Assembly (NCBI GenBank): GCA_032622095.1
Contig: CP136066.1
Coordinates: forward strand, 189,260,716-189,324,715
DNA from: Siphonodentalium dalli
Lineage: Eukaryota; Mollusca; Scaphopoda; Gadilida; Siphonodentaliidae
DNA: 64,000 bases
Direction of reading: 5' to 3'
In this document: positions 1 through 9,573 of the stretch, one piece after another
How positions within the stretch are numbered: position 1 is the stretch's first letter
Layout of the letters: each line of letters opens with the position of its first letter
Program-made: the position numbers and the translations under genes
Notes under the pieces: model-generated
The model's input: only the letters and a program-made list of their open reading frames with translations
The model's database searches: none
What the model was told of the DNA's origin: nothing

Positions 1-459
1 TTTCATGACGGGAGCTGTGCTGGTGCAGCATTACAGATCATGTCCCAGTGAATTGTCTTATAAATTCGAGCCTCCCATGGGGAGCCTCTCATATATAAGA
101 GAATGCGCTGGCTTACAAGGTCAAGGTAAATATTGTTAGGCCAGTGCATTTTCTTATATATGCGAGGCTCCATATCGGAGCCTCGATTATATAAAGAATG
201 CATTGGTACAGGGTTCTTATAAAATTTCAGGAAGCTCCAGTCATGGAAGGGTTAAAGATCATGTGCCAGCGCATTCTCTTAGAGAGCCTCACATATATAA
301 GAGAATGCACTGGCTTACAAGGCCAAAGTAAATATTGTTAGGCCAATGTATTCTCTTATATATGCGAGGCTCCCTATGGGAGACTCGCATATATAAGAGA
401 ATGCATTGGCACAGGGTTTTTCTCAAAATTTCAGGAAGCTCTAGCCATGGAAGGGTTAC
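1..459. mobile_element. Two adjacent palindromic TTAA-type MITEs (family A)
   Basis: The first copy is cut by the window start and ends ggaagggTTAA at 255. A 5'-truncated second copy follows to about 459. Family A runs TTAACCCTTTCATGACGGG ... CATGGAAGGGTTAA and contains two hairpins with arms CTCTTATATATGCGAG / CTCGCATATATAAGAG. TTAA ends followed by CCC are typical of piggyBac-type target sites; no transposase is present. Confidence 0.8.
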
Positions 460-1146
460 GGCACTGAGTCAATAACGATTTTGGTCAGGCTACCTACTCG
501 GATAGCCATGTTCTCAACAATGGTAGTCAATATACTTGGTTGTTTACAAATTTGCTCAAGTTGGCAAAACATTTTAAAACCACAAGTTATTGTCTGCATG
601 AAATTACAATTTTGTGATGGATTGTCACCTGATGGTGATTTCCATAGCGGACAGACAGACAGACAAACATTTAGTTATAGATATAGATGAAATCAAAGCC
701 ATTCTCAGTATATCATTTGTCCTGTTTCCACTTCCAAGGAACCCGTACTTAGCCTTTTCTTTTCTCCCACCCAGTAATAGAAGTATACATTGGAATGGTC
801 TATTATTATCTGGAGGGATGTTCAGGAAATATAAGCCGACGACAGATAATGTAAGCACAGGAGGATTGCTATTCATTGGTGGGAATGCTCAGATAATTAG
901 TTCAACCAACATCTTATGCCATTTGTTGAATTTATAATCTGAACATTTCCAAAAGAACTAATTGTCAAGGAGTATTTTAATTCCCACATCAAATTTGTCA
1001 ACATTTGGCTTGTAGAAAGTATTGATAGCATTTTGCCCATTATGTGAGTACACTAAGAGTTTGTAGGCAACTTTCTGTTTTTTTTTAGAAAAAAAGATTG
1101 TAGCAAAATGTCTGCTGATAATCAAATTTAATTGTCTTTCTTTAAA

Positions 1147-1557
1147 GTGGCCTGTGTCTGTCATTTGCAGAATGAGGTCCCCACTCCCCAGAGGGTGAAT
1201 TTAGTGATGCTACCCTTCAGGGTGGGCTAGCATCACCAAATTCACCCTCTTGGAACCTCATTCTGCTTAGGCCTCAACTGCTATGAGAGTCCTAGGATCA
1301 GATTGAAGTTCCACAGTTGAAGTTGGTGATATTCACCCATTAGTCACCTCGATTATGAAACTTATCTTCTGCAAATTAGGGGATATAGAAACTAAACAGA
1401 AGGGGAAAAGTAACTAAAAACAATGTTAATTTGAGATTATTTTTGCTTCCCAGAGGGGGAATTTTGTGATGCTAGCCTGCTGTGTGGGGTAGCATCACTA
1501 AATTACCCTCTGGGGACCTCATTCTACAAATGACAGGCACACTATTTCAAGGCTTGA
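1147..1557. mobile_element. Two-hairpin MITE (family E)
   Basis: Family E has inverted ends (CAAGCCTTGAAATAGTG / CACTATTTCAAGGCTTG) just outside two hairpins with arms GCAGAATGAGGTCCCC...GGTGAATTTAGTGATGCTA. A unique middle links them. Here the left end is eroded and the right end complete. Confidence 0.75.
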
Positions 1558-1635
1558 ATTTCTGCACAAACTCTAAATGAGGCCTTCCAGCATCAATGCT
1601 AGGACCTGATATACATGTACTTCTGTAATTCACAG

Positions 1636-1821
1636 GTCTCCCGTATCCCTGATGCTATAGCACAGTGTCCTAGACTGAAGGTTTTACGTCTCGAGGAGAA
1701 CTGTTTAGAAATCTCAGCATTAAGTCCAGCAGTGATGAAGGAGTCACAAATATCGCTTCTGGCTGTTGAAGGAAATGTGTTCGATATGAAAAAATTCAGC
1801 GATATTAATGGATATGATGAG
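1636..1821 (+). CDS. LRRC57: LRRC57, penultimate coding exon (gene partial, 5' part outside window)
   Basis: This 62-codon exon, phase 0 on both sides, lies between an acceptor (ttcacag) and a donor (GAG|gtaagt). It encodes the last leucine-rich repeats of LRRC57: a repeat with LKVLRLEENCLE followed by SQISLLAVEGNVFDMKKF. The order and wording match the C-terminal part of vertebrate LRRC57 as I know it. LRRC57 is a small (about 240 residue) intracellular leucine-rich-repeat protein of poorly known function. Upstream exons are not in the window; the stretch before it is repeat DNA. It converges with NEMF. Recognition is from family knowledge, not from a search. Confidence 0.9.
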
Positions 1822-1849
1822 GTAAGTGTTTAATTGAAGCCAACTGCAA

Positions 1850-2110
1850 AATTGTCATGGATGTTAATATTGACATGCAGCCATCTTGGATTTTGACTCT
1901 TTGCATGACTAAATCCTTGGGCACGGGTTACAGGTCGTACCTTTGGTCGGATCATCATGAAATTTGTCATGGCTGTTAACATTGACATGTAGATGGGAAT
2001 GAGTCATTTTGGGGTTATTCAGCCATAAAACATGGCCACTGGCAGCCATCTTGGATTTTACTCTTTGCATGACTAAATCCTTTGGCACACCCTACAGTCC
2101 ACTTCCCTCA
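1850..2110. repeat. Dispersed repeat (family I)
   Basis: Contains 'gcagccatcttggattttac...atgactaaatcctttggcac' twice within 260 bp. Related copies occur at 3180-3370 and, in opposite orientation, 13880-14480. Class unknown. Confidence 0.6.
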
Positions 2111-2364
2111 TCCGATCATCACCAATCTTCATTGTCCCCCTAGGACTATTGGTATCAGCCATGTCACGTCCGTCCGTCCCATCCGTGCGGAGTTATAACT
2201 CCAGTAATGATCAACCGATTTGATTGAAACTTGGTATGTAGGTGTCTCAACCAAGAACACAGGTGCTCTGCAATTCTGGGTTTGATCCAATGTTCTTTTA
2301 TGGAGTTATTTCCCTTTTTTCAACTTTTTTTTTACTTAGAACATTTCTCACTTTTTCGGTTTCT

Positions 2365-2665
2365 GGATGATATCTCAAGTTTGGATCGTTTAATTGCAAA
2401 TACCATTTTATGTGGATCAGTCATATCAAGATATAGGTTGAGTTCGAATTTGAGTTTGATCTGATGATTTTTCCTAGAGTTATGGACTTTTTTCGACTTA
2501 GAAAATTCAATTTTCTTCTTTTTTCTTTGGTTTCCGGATGATAACTCAAGTTTGGACTGTTCAATTGGAAATTCTGTTATTTTGTGGGTCGTTCATATCA
2601 AAATACAGGTCAAGGTCGAATTTGAGTTTGATCCAATGATTTTTCCCAGAGTTATGGGCCTTTCG
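2365..2665. repeat. ~170-bp sequence in two tandem copies inside a dispersed repeat
   Basis: The 'ctcaagtttgga...gaatttgagtttgatc...gagttatgg' segment occurs twice in a row. The surrounding 2140-2700 contains gtccgtccgtcc and looks like a widespread molluscan dispersed repeat. No coding potential. Confidence 0.55.
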
Positions 2666-3179
2666 ACTTTGAAAAACATTTTTTATAATTTTCTGTATGA
2701 GGGTACCTTCATGGTGTAATCAACTCCTACAGTTTTGATCGTAGATATTTGAAACTTCAGAGTGTTGTTACCCACATATTGGAGATGTGCAACATGTATA
2801 TAGATGACGGAAAAATTATTTCTTTACGGAATTATTAACCCTTTCAACATTTTTTTAATTTCTTTTAACAAAGCGGCGTCGACTTGCCACGTTTTCGGGG
2901 GACACTGTGGTCGGCTGACCTTTTATATTAATTTTGATATTGATCTACTAGATGGAAGCTATCAAATTATTTTGAATTTCATTGGAAAACATAGCCGCCA
3001 GCAACCATCTTGGTTTTTACTTTATATATACCTTTGTATCTCTTCATGTTGACAATCTTGCTTTACTTAGACATTTCAAGTTTCCACTTTCCTAATCTCT
3101 CCATTGACTGTAGCACATGAAATTATTCCCTTTCCAAGTTGAGCTACAGTGTCATTGACACTTTCATTTCTGAATTCTG

Positions 3180-3370
3180 TTAAAAAAAACATGGCTGCCA
3201 GCAGCAGGATTTTACTCTTTCTATGACTAAATCCTTTAGCGCACCTTACATTTCTCATCCAATCTTCACCAAACTTCATATGCATCTTTGGAGTGAACTC
3301 TAGATGGGAGCCTCCATTTTTCCCGAAATTGGTAAAAAAAAAAACATGGCCACCAAGATTCATTCTTTCA
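3180..3370. repeat. Dispersed repeat (family I)
   Basis: 'atggctgccagcagc...actaaatcctttagcgcacc' copy in the last LRRC57 intron, followed by further catggccacc sequence. Confidence 0.5.
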
Positions 3371-3672
3371 GGCAAAGAAACTCGATGAGTGCCATTTTCC
3401 GATGAGCACACCTTGCTTCAATGTTATATAGTTCCCTGTCAGAAGATCCAAAAGTTCCCAGGTTTTTAACTTGTGGCATATGATCTGGAGTGTAGAGATT
3501 CCTGACATGATCTAATCTGATTAGAATGATTGATCTAATCTGATTAGAATGATTAGTACAAACCCATGTCAGTTTAAAAAAATATATAAAAACCTGCCTG
3601 CCCATTTTGAAAAAAAGTCCAAGAAACTGATAATAAACTTTGTGTGGCCTAACGAACTGTTTATCTTTTCAG

Positions 3673-3714
3673 TACATGGATAGATATACAGCCACCAAGA
3701 AGAAGTTCATTTGA
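3673..3714 (+). CDS. LRRC57: LRRC57, last coding exon and stop
   Basis: After the acceptor ttttcag this exon reads YMDRYTATKKKFI and a TGA. It joins in phase 0 to the exon ending at 1821. The YM-R-TATKKKF tail is the characteristic end of LRRC57, which fixes both the identity and the reading frame. The intron (1822-3672) is filled with dispersed repeats. An AATAAA lies only 6 bases after the stop (3721-3726); if it is used, the 3' UTR is very short. Confidence 0.9.
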   Translation, partial: YMDRYTATKKKFI

Positions 3715-3720
3715 TACCAG

Positions 3721-3726
3721 AATAAA
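3721..3726 (+). terminator. Possible poly(A) signal of LRRC57
   Basis: A canonical AATAAA follows the stop codon by 6 bases. It is unusually close, so the real signal may lie further downstream, beyond the hAT insertion. Only the hexamer is seen. Confidence 0.35.
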
Positions 3727-3771
3727 GGCGTTATGACTGATGGATAGATACAGATCTCAAGACGATATGAC

Positions 3772-4326
3772 CAGGGTTCGCACTGCCACTTACCAAATTT
3801 GCCAATAGCAAAAATAATTCACATTTGGCAAGTCACTTATTAATTCCTCAAGAAAGTTGAAAAATATTTGTCAATCAATATCAATCATTTCAGGAAACTC
3901 TTACAATATAATTGTTTTTAGTGGTGTTTTATGAGGTGTGGAATTTAACACCTATCAAGATGCAGTTAATATGATAGCATTGGTATTGACTGTTGGAGGG
4001 ATTACTAGTATTTGTTGCAGTGGTGTCTACTTAGCTAATCCTCTTTTGATGAGCCCTTCTGATGAAGCAACCCATCTACAATTTTATTGTTCAGTAATTG
4101 GTTAATTGTTGTATGATAAACCTCAATATTATAGAAGCGAGAATAATTAATATCTAACTGCTTTCCTTTTGATATTACAAATCATTCAGCGATTATCAAA
4201 ATACAAGACTCAATGTTACATAGACTAATACGATAAGTGATAATATTTGCCAATTTCTAAACAAATGTGGCAAAAAATGTTTTCACTTGGCAAAAGTAAA
4301 TAGATTTTGGTCCAGCGCGGACCCTG
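3772..4326. mobile_element. Non-autonomous hAT-like DNA transposon (555 bp)
   Basis: The ends are inverted repeats: CAGGGTTCGCACTG on the left and, read inward from the right, CAGGGTCCGCGCTG. The element is bracketed by a perfect 8-bp direct repeat GATATGAC (3764-3771 and 4327-4334). An 8-bp duplication with CAGGG termini is the hallmark of hAT transposition. Inside are AT-rich DNA and near-terminal 'tttggcaa' motifs in opposite orientations; there is no transposase. It inserted about 57 bp after the LRRC57 stop. Confidence 0.85.
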
Positions 4327-4555
4327 GATATGACTGATGGATAGATATACAGAAGACTGTCTGCTTGTCACTGTGTTGTGTGTCTTCTCATATGTATTAT
4401 TCCTGCATTAACATCACTAAAACCAAAAGCATTTGGTAAATTTTCTATTTTGGTGAAAATGTCTGCGTTTTTATCACAAGAGATCAAACATTCCTTGTTT
4501 TATGCAAACAATCTGTGTTCTCAGGCATTTCTGTCATCACTTATAGAGGGCCTCA

Positions 4556-4812
4556 TTAACCCTTTCATGATGGGAGCTGCGCTGGTGCAGCATTAAAGAT
4601 CCTGTGGCAGTGAATTCTCTTATATATGCGAGTCTGGCATATAAAAGATGATGCACTGGCTTACAAGGTCAGTGTAAATATTGTTAAGCCAATGTAATTT
4701 CTTATATTTGTGAGGCTCCGTATGGGAGACTCGCATATATAAGATAATGCATTGGCACAGGGTTTTCTTAAAATTTCAGGAAGCTCCAGTCATGGATCAT
4801 TGGAAGGGTTAA
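4556..4812. mobile_element. TTAA-type palindromic MITE (family A)
   Basis: Complete copy, TTAACCCTTTCATGATGGG to GGAAGGGTTAA, with both hairpins. It lies in the LRRC57-NEMF intergenic DNA. Confidence 0.85.
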
Positions 4813-5070
4813 AATGCTTTCGTTTTGAAGTTGCTTGAACATTTTTTTATCTGCTCAAACCCTGAGTTTCCAGTTATTAACTCTGGAATCAGAGTAGTAT
4901 ATGTTATGGTAGTGCCAGAGATATGTTTTGCTGAAACTGTTGGGCAGCAGATGTCAATGCATAGATAGACTTGTGCAAAATAATGATGCAAATAGGCAAG
5001 CTTAAGATATAATTAATTCTGTAGTATGTTATTAATCTGTAATACAATAAGTATGGCTTTCTGAATTGTA

Positions 5071-5331
5071 TTAACCCCTCCATGAATTGAGCTTCCTGAA
5101 AATTTATGAAAACCGTGCCAATGTATTCTCTTATATATGCGAGTCTCCCATAGGGAGCCTCGCATATATATGAGAATATATTGGCCTAACAACATTTATC
5201 TTGACCTGGTAAGCCAGTGCTTTCTCTTATAAATGCAAGGCTCCCTATGGGAGACTCGCATATCTAAGAGAATGCACTGGCACAGTATCTTTAATGCTGT
5301 ACCAGCATAGCTCCCGTTATGAATGGGTTAA
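5071..5331. mobile_element. TTAA-type palindromic MITE (family A), opposite orientation
   Basis: Complete copy, read in reverse relative to 4556-4812 (the GAGCTTCCTGAAA end is on the left), with TTAA at both ends. Confidence 0.85.
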
Positions 5332-5828
5332 CAGGTCAGCTTGATGGTTTATATATATAGCAACTTTTAGACCAAGCGTATGGCCAAAGATTCCCGTACA
5401 TGTGTCATCATGGAATACTCACATGGAGGCTTTCATTTTCGAGCACATGGTACTGATGCAACACTATTTTTGAAACATCTGATTTTGTGTTATACATGTA
5501 TACATCTGTCGCCTATAATAATGGAGTAGAACTATAATAGTTGAATTCAGCTTCATGTTGGGATTTGACAACATGTTATGTAGGCCATATTCTATTTTAC
5601 ACTCAAAATGTATGCTTGAGATTGTCAATGCACTGTTAGGCTTTCATAATTTTTTTAAAAGGGCAGTCCTGCTTTGGAAGTCTTGAGATGTTATAAATTG
5701 GTATTGGGGAAACTTATTTGAAGTAAATTTCATATGGCTAAGTTCCTGGGTTGGTAAGCGATCATTTTCAGTCACTGTTTCACCGCAGAAAGATCATTTT
5801 GGTTTGTAATTGACATTATGAATATGCA

Positions 5829-6046
5829 TACAGTAATGTCCTAAATAATCGACTCCTTAACCACAGCAGAATAATGGGTAACTTTTCAGGATTTAGTCGG
5901 AAATATTGCTTGTTGCCATTCATCGGAAAGCTCTGAGATGAGAGCTTTCCGATGAATGGCAACAAGCCATATTTCCGACTAAATGTTGAAAAGTTACCCA
6001 TAATTCTGCTGTGGTTAAGGAATCGATTATTTAGGGCATAACTGTA
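5829..6046. mobile_element. Foldback MITE, TA-CAGT type (family F)
   Basis: A nearly perfect ~100-bp inverted repeat, TACAGTAATGTCC ... GGGCATAACTGTA, with arms that include CAACAAGCCATATTTCCGAC. TA duplication plus CAGT termini fits Tc1/mariner-type MITEs. Other copies at 7618, 12147 and 56841. Confidence 0.85.
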
Positions 6047-6761
6047 CCTGGTATATAGAAAAGTTTTTTTTTGTCAGAGAATGTCATACCTTCTGGGAAA
6101 ATCATTTCTTATATCTCCACTTCTAAGATACGTTGATAAGCTTTTGATGTCACATTTTGTTAAACTTGTAATTAAACTGTTATAACTAATATACATGTAT
6201 CCTTTTATTCTGTTGAATATGTCATATAAACTCTACATACAACCAGTTAGTTGTTACTCTTGATCCCCAAGTTAAAAAAATATTTATTGACATCTTTGCA
6301 AAAGAATGCTCTTATGCAAAGTAATTTGGGGAGGCCAATGCTCATGAATATTGAAAAAATAAGAATGCTGGAAGGCCCTTAATACCATAACTACATGCTA
6401 CATACCTCCATGCTAAATTTATACCAGAGCCGATAACACATGGCTAAGTTATCTGCACAGATGGACATAAAAAATGATTTCCTGAACATAAGTGACAAAG
6501 TAACTAAAAACAATGTTAATTTGAGACTATAGATACTTCCCAGAAGATGAGGCCGAAGCTTATGATAGAAAGATAACTGTACAATTGAAAACGTGAACGA
6601 CATTTGCCCCTCATTTTAAAGCAGTCATATTTCATTCAGATCGGTTAACCCATGGCTGAGATATCTGATTGCACGGACAGAAATGTCAATCCAGTGTACT
6701 CCCTATTTTACTTCGAAAAAGGGTATAATAAATAAAAGCATGGTAAACGTTCCATCCAGAC

Positions 6762-7177
6762 CAAGCCTTGAAATAGTGTCTGTCATCAGCAGAATGAGGC
6801 CCCCAGAGGATGAATTTAGTGATGCTACCCCACACAGCTAGGGCTAGGATTACCAAATTCACCCTCTGGAGACCTCATTCTGCTTCTGGGAAGTATCGAT
6901 AGTCTCAAATTAACAATGTTTTAGTTACTGTTCAGTTTCTATATCCCCTAATTTGCAGAAGATAAATTGCATTATCAAGGTAACTAATGGGTGAACATCA
7001 CCAACTTCAACTGGGAAACTTCAATCTGATCATAGGTCTGCCATAGCAGTTGAGTCATAAGCAGAATGAGGTTCCCAGAGGGTGGATTTTTTTATGCTAA
7101 CCCGCCGTGAGGGATAGCGTCACTAAATTCACCCTCTGGGGACTTTGTTCTGCATATGACAAGCACACTATTTGCAG
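6762..7177. mobile_element. Two-hairpin MITE (family E)
   Basis: Near-complete copy from CAAGCCTTGAAATAGTG to a slightly damaged right end (gcacactatttgcag). Both hairpins are present. Confidence 0.8.
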
Positions 7178-7295
7178 AAATCGCTCCTGATGGCCAACTT
7201 CCTTATCAAATTTTCTTGAGATCTGATATTCCATGGCTGAGATATCTGCTCAAACAGACAGGACTGAACACATGTAATGCAGTATACCCACCTTC

Positions 7296-7873
7296 CAAGC
7301 CTGCACATAGTGTGTCTTGTCATTTGCAGAATGAGGTCCCCAGAGGGTGAATTTAGTGATGCTATCCCGCGCAGCAGGGCAGGCATACCAAATTCACCCT
7401 CTGGGCACCTCATTCTGCTTAGGCCTCAACTGCTATGGGAGACCTAGGATCAGATTGAAGTTCCCCAGTTGAAGTTTTAGTCACCTCGATTCTGCATTTT
7501 ATCTTCTGCAAATTTTTCAGAAGGGAAAAAGTAACTAAAAACAAAGTTTGTGAGACTATAGATACTTCCCACAATATGAGGCCTAAGCAAAATGAGGTCC
7601 CCTCTTTGTAACTGGGGTACAGTAATGCCCTAAATAATCGACTCCTTAATCACAGCAGAATTATGGGTAATTTTTCAGGACTTAGTTGGAAATATGGCTT
7701 GTTGATTGTTGTGAGAGCTTTCCGATGAATGGCAACAAGCCATATTTCCGACTAAATCCTGAAAAATTACCCATAACTCTGCTGTGGTTAAGGAATCGAT
7801 TATTTAGGGCATTACTGTACTTCCCACAAGATGAGGCCTAAGCAAAATGAGGTCCCCACTTTGTACCTGGGGT
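7296..7873. mobile_element. Family E copy interrupted by family F, with a duplicated flank
   Basis: A family E copy starts at 7296 and breaks off near 7617, where a family F foldback element sits (7618-7819). About 55 bp of E sequence (cttcccacaa-atgaggcctaagc) is repeated on both sides of F (7562-7617 and 7820-7873), far longer than a TA duplication. Confidence 0.7.
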
Positions 7874-8204
7874 ATAATAAATCCCTCAAAAAACACAGGG
7901 GTGGGGTGTAGTGCATAAACAAAACAAGAAATAGATCAACTCTCCAGCACCATTTAATTCATTACAAGGAGTTAAACTTAACAAAAGTCTGCAACAATTT
8001 ACACAGCTTATTTAAATGTGATACCAATAACCTTGACCTGTTACTCTAAATTGGGGAGGGTGCATTAATCTATTTTGAATTAATGGAAATGCTTTCACCA
8101 CAGCTAAGAGTAATTTAAAAATAGCAAAGAGCGCCTTAAATTGAAAATTGAAGCAACTATTTATTTAAACAATTTACCAAACCTCAATTTGGGTATGCCA
8201 GACA

Positions 8205-8330
8205 ATTAGTTGAACAGTATGGTGAGCTAATTATCTGAACATCTCCAAAAATGGGGGAATTTATTGGGACTTTCTCTGCCTGTTGTATAATTATGTTATC
8301 AGAACATCCCTACAAATGAATAACAGACCA
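8205..8330. repeat. Dispersed repeat (family G)
   Basis: Contains 'attatctgaacat...gttatcagaacatccc...aataacagaccattcc'. Copies at 770-950, 9065-9275, 17990-18130, 19280-19470 and 46845-47035, about 140-210 bp each. Some have an AAAGGG-TTAA-like edge. Class unknown. Confidence 0.55.
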
Positions 8331-8559
8331 TTCCTGGGACCAGCCTAGAAGTTTCAAATCGGGAGAAGTCATTCTCCCTATTAGATTATCAGGGAGAAGT
8401 AGACTGTTATCAGGGAGAATTCATAATGTCCGATGTTCAATTTTCACCCCAAGATCACCCTTTTATGATCCAATAAGTATTATGCTATACAAGAAAAGCC
8501 CTTCCCTAAACCAATATGGTGAGTAAGTACATCATTATAATTAGTAAATACACTTTAAA

Positions 8560-8860
8560 GTGATATGAAACACTCCAGTAGGGATATCAAATAGACATGG
8601 AGAATAATCTTGCTCAAAGAAGTTATTTTTGCAAATAGTATATCTAAATTTACAACACACACCATCATCCTTATATATTAATTAAATGCAGCGACTCTTG
8701 GTTGTGAAATCGATTGCATTAGTTTCTCGTCGATAGTTGCGTCCCGAATCGAAGTAAATATTTACTATTGAGCGTAGTTCGGACGATGTATTCTTTGTAG
8801 TAGTATGGTCGATTTGTTCGAGTTTCGAAACCCATAATATGTCTTTAAATATACACTGTT
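8560..8860. repeat. ~300-bp dispersed repeat (family K), copy 1
   Basis: Clearly similar to 36650-36960: both contain 'ggagaataatctt...ttaacaacacac' and 'agtaaatatttac.attgagc'. Ends and class are not evident. Confidence 0.6.
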
Positions 8861-9064
8861 TGGAGATATGCATACTGGTATATGAGAGAGAAGTCAATTC
8901 TTCCTGAAACAGAAATAGAAGAAGCGGAACATTTTACATTTTAGGGAGACGATGTCACCCAAGTCGCCCTCTAGGCTGGTCCCTAGATCATTCCAATAAT
9001 TTAAGAAATGAATGGGAGAATTCATTCAGAAATCCAAGGGATAATGGACATGGCTCATCATGTA

Positions 9065-9275
9065 ACCCTTTCTTTACTAAATGGATTCTCCCAGTCAGTA
9101 ATAAATGTAAATATTGGAATGGTCTATTATTCATTTGGAATGTGTTCAGGAAAAATGAGCAGAAAACAGTATGATGAAAAGATAATACACATGCAGAAGG
9201 GATTCATATTCTTTGATGGGAAGTGATCAGATTATAAATTCATTGTTGATCTTATTATCTGAACACATATTGGGA
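9065..9275. repeat. Dispersed repeat (family G)
   Basis: 'ccctttctttactaaatgg ... attggaatggtctattattc ... ttattatctgaac' copy, just beyond the NEMF 3' end. The short reading frame in it is not conserved among copies. Confidence 0.55.
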
Positions 9276-9312
9276 TACGAGCAAAATATCAGACTTCAAA
9301 CCCCGACAGGGC

Positions 9313-9318
9313 TTTAAT
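9313..9318 (-). terminator. Possible poly(A) signal of NEMF
   Basis: ATTAAA on the minus strand, about 180 bases after the stop. I saw no AATAAA within the first 250 bases. Only the hexamer supports this. Confidence 0.3.
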
Positions 9319-9495
9319 TTGTAACCATTTTGCAGATTTTGTTTAGAACAGACATGAACTGATACCAGTAAATGATACATGTGATATTCTTCATTTATAT
9401 CAGTCTAACCACGCAATTGGCGCCTTCTGGCCATAGTGAACTGACTAGGCAACTCTGGTTATACCAGCTTGACATGTAGGAGTTCATAAGGGACT

Positions 9496-9573
9496 TCACG
9501 ATTTCTTCAGTTTCTTGATGTTAGCTACAGCCAGTTTGACCTTTCCAGGAAGATTTCTTGACACATCAGCATC
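9496..9573 (-). CDS. NEMF: NEMF exon 33 (last, with stop)
   Basis: Residues 1168-1192, [20 protein letters not shown] then KLKKS and TGA. It matches the SRNIPGKVK ending of NEMF. Acceptor cacag. A possible ATTAAA poly(A) signal lies about 180 bases further (9313-9318). Confidence 0.95.
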   Translation of the reverse strand, partial: DADVSRNLPGKVKLAVANIKKLKKS

